From assembly GCA_024405255.1 (NCBI GenBank), contig JAKSOY010000181.1, positions 1 through 9,273 of the forward strand: 9,273 nucleotides of DNA, given 5' to 3'. Origin of the DNA: Kiritimatiellia bacterium. Its GTDB lineage: Bacteria; Verrucomicrobiota; Kiritimatiellia; RFP12; UBA1067. A program made the position numbers and the translations under genes. The notes below the pieces were generated by a model. The model did no database searches. It saw nothing but the letters and a program-made list of their open reading frames with translations, and had not been told where the DNA came from. Shown here piece by piece: positions 7,901 to 9,273 of the stretch (position 1 is its first letter; the number at the start of each line of letters is the position of its first letter).

Positions 7901-8123
7901 CGACTACGGCGAGTTCCGCAATCCGTATCTCGGCATCTTCTGTCTTGACGGCCGCGACATGGAGTACAACGGCGCGCAGCCCGACGTGGTGGTGGAAGAT
8001 ACGCCGGCCGCGCTCGTGAAGGGTGTCGACGAACAGCTGGAGAAGGCCATCGACGTCCTCACGGCCGAGATGGAGGCGTGGAAGAAGGCGAATCCGCCGC
8101 TGAAGCCCGTCTATGCCAAATAA
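4908..8123 (+). CDS. Exported tricorn protease homologue (peptidase family S41)
   Basis: The product is 1071 residues, close to archaeal tricorn length. A signal peptide (MGIARWMLAAALAMAAAMMQAG) sends it to the periplasm or outside, unlike the cytoplasmic archaeal enzyme. Residues about 25-665 form TolB/WD40-like propeller blades with repeated SPDGK, APDGK and SPDGQ turns. The helical C1 region starts near 675 and holds ELDTSHVGW, in which Ser735-His736 match the tricorn Ser-His pair. A PDZ domain spans about 764-848 (FGFKPGDIVEKIDGVPV). The catalytic C2 domain spans about 865-1071: the SGSNAE motif gives nucleophile Ser963, and MEYNG gives Glu1019 at the place of the tricorn catalytic glutamate. 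Position and order agree with the archaeal enzyme, so it is probably active. Tricorn enzymes trim oligopeptides; here the substrate is likely imported or extracellular peptides. The protein has 20 cysteines. It starts its own transcription unit, with the kinase gene 39 bases downstream. Confidence 0.93.
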   Translation: MGIARWMLAAALAMAAAMMQAGVEDGRIFLGSRPSVTGDGRQFVFEWCDRIWLAPTAGGEARCVSGRDTKCDNPLISSDGRRLVFNSNREGCANHLFELDLATGAARLLSSHSERTQPRAWGVGETNVLCIISRDHSGKHSSRLANLPTGVAGAVPRVFFDMEGFNPSLSPDGTQLLFSRRGSRLFRKRRHSVGPEAGQIWLYTLKTGAFTPLVCEATDSGSPIWAPDGQGFYYLNATGGVRNLYYRALKAGSTSVKLTAFTDDHIFTPSLSADGSTMVFRQKFDFYRLALKKPGAKPELIALRPAAGSPLRGKTRRRFYTSCWNNNKSGCVTFCDKGSQIAFTSGGDLYVMDTVLREPRLVHGSSLTHERTCVFSPDGKVLYYVSDRGDGMDIWKAERADPKKAWWENRSFIRTQITHDDEIRDSFTLSPDGKSFAWMDFCGRLSFAGTNGVLQARGPVSQRQGHYSWAPDGKYVVAEISSVDGQHEIAIVSTKENGKFWQLTKNFEYDGWPTWSPDGQIIAWTCEHSDMGSGYHLCYVYLDNALEERELLYSTLNKALKETGGASVGNGKEKRLVPFEKLIDYVHVTNVAGDYPEFAGDSRTLMLTMDGKTKSVCLPSELSPKVVSGRTGTLDKWIKKDKKDGGKILWMVGNKPAHGDTVFDFSVYQTTDIADYQELAFRTAWGRMKNFYYDPNMHGVDWNAIRTKYLSVARNAGSSSVFARIIQMMLGELDTSHVGWESTKASREEWEPECSMHAWSAPTVHLGLRFDDAYAGKGWKIRDVIQKSPADRREFGFKPGDIVEKIDGVPVDAQHDVSQVLNGPAGRTVTLTVKGRDYRVKSISYEEARNLVCEQQLKAKVDRVHARSQNRFGYLNIDAMNRTSLLRFQHEAYAEGYGREGLIIDVRTNHGGNTADEILSSLFGVRNGCAITRDGREGYIIDWTKRPLWTKPIVVLCSEESGSNAEMFSHTIKREKRGKLVGRQTGGNVICTYNANVLDYGEFRNPYLGIFCLDGRDMEYNGAQPDVVVEDTPAALVKGVDEQLEKAIDVLTAEMEAWKKANPPLKPVYAK

Positions 8124-8162
8124 GGAACCGGAGCCGTCTCAAACCAAATCGGGAATAAAACG

Positions 8163-9273
8163 ATGGACCTCTCGCTACTCGTCAATAAATTCAATGTGAA
8201 GGGGCGTCTCGTGACGCTCGTCCCCTTCGGTAACGGGAACATCAACGATACGTTTCTTGCGGTCTTCCGCAATACGTTCACGGAAACGCAGGTCATTCTG
8301 CAGCGAGTGAACCGCGCCGTTTTCACGCATCCCGAAGCGATCATGAGCAACATGCACAATGTGACGCTGCATTGCCATGAGAAACTTGAAGCGGATGCAC
8401 GTACGAATCGCGATGACCGCGTGTGGCAGATGCCGCGCATCATCAAGACGAAAGACGGCGGCGATTTCGTGACCGACGAGAAGGGCGAGGTCTGGCGTGT
8501 CATTACGCGCATCCTCTCCGCGCATGCGTTCGACACGGCGCAGAGTCCCGAGCACGCGCTTGAATGCGGTGCGGCCCTGGGCCACTTCCACTATCTCGTT
8601 TCGGACATGGATCCGTCGACGATCATCAATCCCTTGCCCGGGTTCCATGTGACGAGCGGCTACCTGGCGCAGTACGATGCCACGCTGGCGAATGCCAGTG
8701 CGCGTGAAATCCTGCAGGCCTCGATGGAGGCGCGCCGCCTGGCGAAGTACATTGAAGAACGCCGAGAGTTCGCCGTCTCGCTCGAGCGGGCGGAGGCGCG
8801 CGGCGAGTTGAAAAAGCGCATGTTCCACGGCGACCCCAAGGTGAACAACATCATGATCGACGACTTCACCGGCAAGGGCACGGCGATGATCGATCTCGAT
8901 ACGGTGTCGTCCGGATTGATGCACGTCGACGTCGGCGACGCCGTGCGTTCGATTTGCAATCCGGCCGGTGAAGAGGAGCTCAACCTCGGCAAGGTCTCGT
9001 TCGACGAAAACCTGTTCCTTGCGTTCATGAAGGGGTACATGAAGGAGGCGGGTGCGTTCCTGACGGATGCCGACCGGGCGTATCTTTACGATGCGATCCG
9101 GCTGCTGCCGTTCGAGCTCGGTCTGCGCTTCTTCCAGGACTACCTGGCCGGCGACTGCTACTTCAAGGTGCGTCAGCCGGGACAGAACCTCAACCGCGCG
9201 CGCGTGCAGTTCCGTCTGTGCGAGGCCATCGAAGCCCGCGAGCGGACCATCCGTGAAATGCTCGCGCGTCTCT
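8163..9273 (+). CDS. APH-fold sugar kinase, N-acetylhexosamine 1-kinase-like (3' partial)
   Basis: The frame is open from ATG 8163 to the window end, giving 370 residues; relatives are about this long, so only a short tail is probably missing. No alternative start exists between the preceding stop codon and this ATG. The ribosome site is weak (GGGAA near 8151, about 7 bases away), so translational coupling to the upstream gene may matter. The glycine-rich nucleotide loop is PFGNGNINDTF at residues 21-31, followed by LQRVNRAVFTHPEAI. The catalytic loop HGDPKVNN is at 222-229 with base Asp224, and the metal-binding IDLDT is at 243-247 (Asp244). The 20-residue Asp-Asp spacing and the later DVGDAVRSICN motif fit the NahK-like branch of the aminoglycoside phosphotransferase family. 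That branch phosphorylates the anomeric hydroxyl of free hexosamines such as GlcNAc or GalNAc. The protein is cytoplasmic. Substrate assignment is by family resemblance only; another hexose or a non-sugar alcohol is possible. Confidence 0.82.
   Translation, partial: MDLSLLVNKFNVKGRLVTLVPFGNGNINDTFLAVFRNTFTETQVILQRVNRAVFTHPEAIMSNMHNVTLHCHEKLEADARTNRDDRVWQMPRIIKTKDGGDFVTDEKGEVWRVITRILSAHAFDTAQSPEHALECGAALGHFHYLVSDMDPSTIINPLPGFHVTSGYLAQYDATLANASAREILQASMEARRLAKYIEERREFAVSLERAEARGELKKRMFHGDPKVNNIMIDDFTGKGTAMIDLDTVSSGLMHVDVGDAVRSICNPAGEEELNLGKVSFDENLFLAFMKGYMKEAGAFLTDADRAYLYDAIRLLPFELGLRFFQDYLAGDCYFKVRQPGQNLNRARVQFRLCEAIEARERTIREMLARL

Overview
The window is a compact, high-GC bacterial stretch with five genes, all on the + strand. 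They are separated by only 27 to 98 bases, and the two edge genes are cut by the window ends. Exported enzymes dominate: a secreted or periplasmic carbohydrate enzyme, a haem protein with a beta-propeller, and a tricorn-type peptidase. This mix, together with sigma-70-like TATAAT promoters and AGGAG ribosome binding sites, suggests a Gram-negative member of the Verrucomicrobiota/Kiritimatiellota (PVC) group, perhaps a polysaccharide-degrading one. That placement is inferred from gene families only; no rRNA or other marker gene is present.

Layout. (1) 1-1968 is the end of a large gene fusing a sugar phosphate isomerase/epimerase-like TIM barrel to a CE15 glucuronoyl-esterase-like hydrolase. 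(2) 1969-2052 holds a near-consensus promoter whose -35 box is one arm of a small inverted repeat. (3) 2053-3942 encodes an exported YVTN beta-propeller with a C-terminal di-haem cytochrome c region. (4) 3970-4809 encodes a SWIM zinc-finger protein whose 3' part carries four in-frame copies of the near-palindromic 14-mer TGGGGYCTGTCCCC. (5) 4810-4907 holds an extended -10 promoter. (6) 4908-8123 encodes an exported tricorn protease homologue with a recognisable active site. (7) 8163 to the window end encodes an APH-fold kinase resembling N-acetylhexosamine 1-kinases.

Gene relationships. The cytochrome and SWIM genes (27-base gap) probably share the promoter near 2004. The tricorn and kinase genes (39-base gap) probably share the promoter near 4864. 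The esterase fusion ends an upstream unit. Scavenging is a plausible common theme: ester cleavage on glucuronoxylan-type material, peptide breakdown, and phosphorylation of a free sugar. The genes do not, however, form one obvious pathway, and the SWIM protein lacks the SNF2-type helicase it often accompanies.

Most worth a second look are the isomerase-esterase fusion and the G4/C4 hairpin repeats inside the SWIM gene. The very long antisense open frames (121-4464 and 4890-7859) are judged to be codon-bias artefacts.
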